Shown here piece by piece: positions 5,007 to 5,062 of a stretch of 5,062 bases of DNA. The stretch spans positions 1 through 5,062 of the forward strand of contig JABFWM010000608.1 in assembly GCA_013362195.1 (NCBI GenBank), given 5' to 3'. The notes beneath the pieces were generated by a model, which saw nothing but the letters and a program-made list of their open reading frames with translations, made no database searches and was not told the DNA's origin. The position numbers and the translations under genes are program-made. Every line of letters begins with the position of its first letter. Position 1 is the first letter of the stretch. This DNA comes from Acidobacteriota bacterium (GTDB taxonomy: Bacteria > Acidobacteriota > Vicinamibacteria > Vicinamibacterales > 2-12-FULL-66-21).

Positions 5007-5062
5007 ATGGCAAAGCAGATTGTGTATGGCGAGGAATCACGGCAGGCGATCCTCCGCGGCGT
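5007..5062 (+). CDS. groEL: Chaperonin GroEL, N-terminal fragment (runs off right edge)
   Basis: Eighteen complete codons read MAKQIVYGEESRQAILRG, followed by GT of the next codon. This matches the GroEL N-terminus (compare E. coli [20 protein letters not shown]), with the conserved G8 and the LRG just before the first equatorial helix continues. GroEL is the double-ring ATP-dependent folding chamber that works with GroES. Position, spacing and ribosome binding site fit the usual groES-groEL operon. The remainder, including the ATP-binding residues, lies beyond the window, so nothing can be said of its intactness. Confidence 0.95.
   Translation, partial: MAKQIVYGEESRQAILRG

Overview
The window is high-GC bacterial chromosome with housekeeping content and no mobile element, tRNA, rRNA or CRISPR array that I can see. 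The protein styles suggest an Acidobacteriota-type soil bacterium, possibly Vicinamibacteria: a long-form PurC, an NtrY-like kinase, an orphan Fis-domain protein, and a GroEL that begins MAKQIVYGEESRQ. That assignment is inference from memory and was not searched.

Layout. Positions 1-2024 hold a leftward operon of three genes with overlapping ends: a polytopic flippase-like membrane protein (2024 to 1008), the ribonucleotide-reductase repressor nrdR (1008 to 550), and the N-terminal 184 codons of an NtrY-like sensor histidine kinase (553 to beyond the left edge). The stop/start junctions overlap by 1 nt (TGATG) and 4 nt (ATGA), so translation is probably coupled. A 76-bp divergent gap (2025-2100) contains an imperfect dyad over an AT-rich spot that resembles a -10 box on both strands. 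Rightward from there come a membrane-anchored DUF4097-like beta-repeat protein (2101-3216), purC (3267-4202), and a 70-residue stand-alone Fis-type helix-turn-helix protein (4214-4426), closely spaced.

The last part is a heat-shock locus. The gap 4427-4667 carries a GC-rich stem-loop, a near-consensus sigma-70 promoter (TTGACA-N17-TATATT), a CIRCE operator for HrcA at the start site, and a second, degenerate CIRCE-like inverted repeat reaching into the -35 box. The two operator-like elements start 52 bp apart and bracket the promoter. Then come groES (4668-4985) and the first 18 codons of groEL (from 5007). A weak U-rich hairpin sits over the groES ribosome binding site and might be a fourU-like RNA thermometer.

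The genes do not form one pathway: envelope/signalling plus dNTP control on the left, purine synthesis plus a small regulator in the middle, protein folding on the right. I found no convincing new multi-gene system. The most interesting signals are regulatory, in the groES upstream region.
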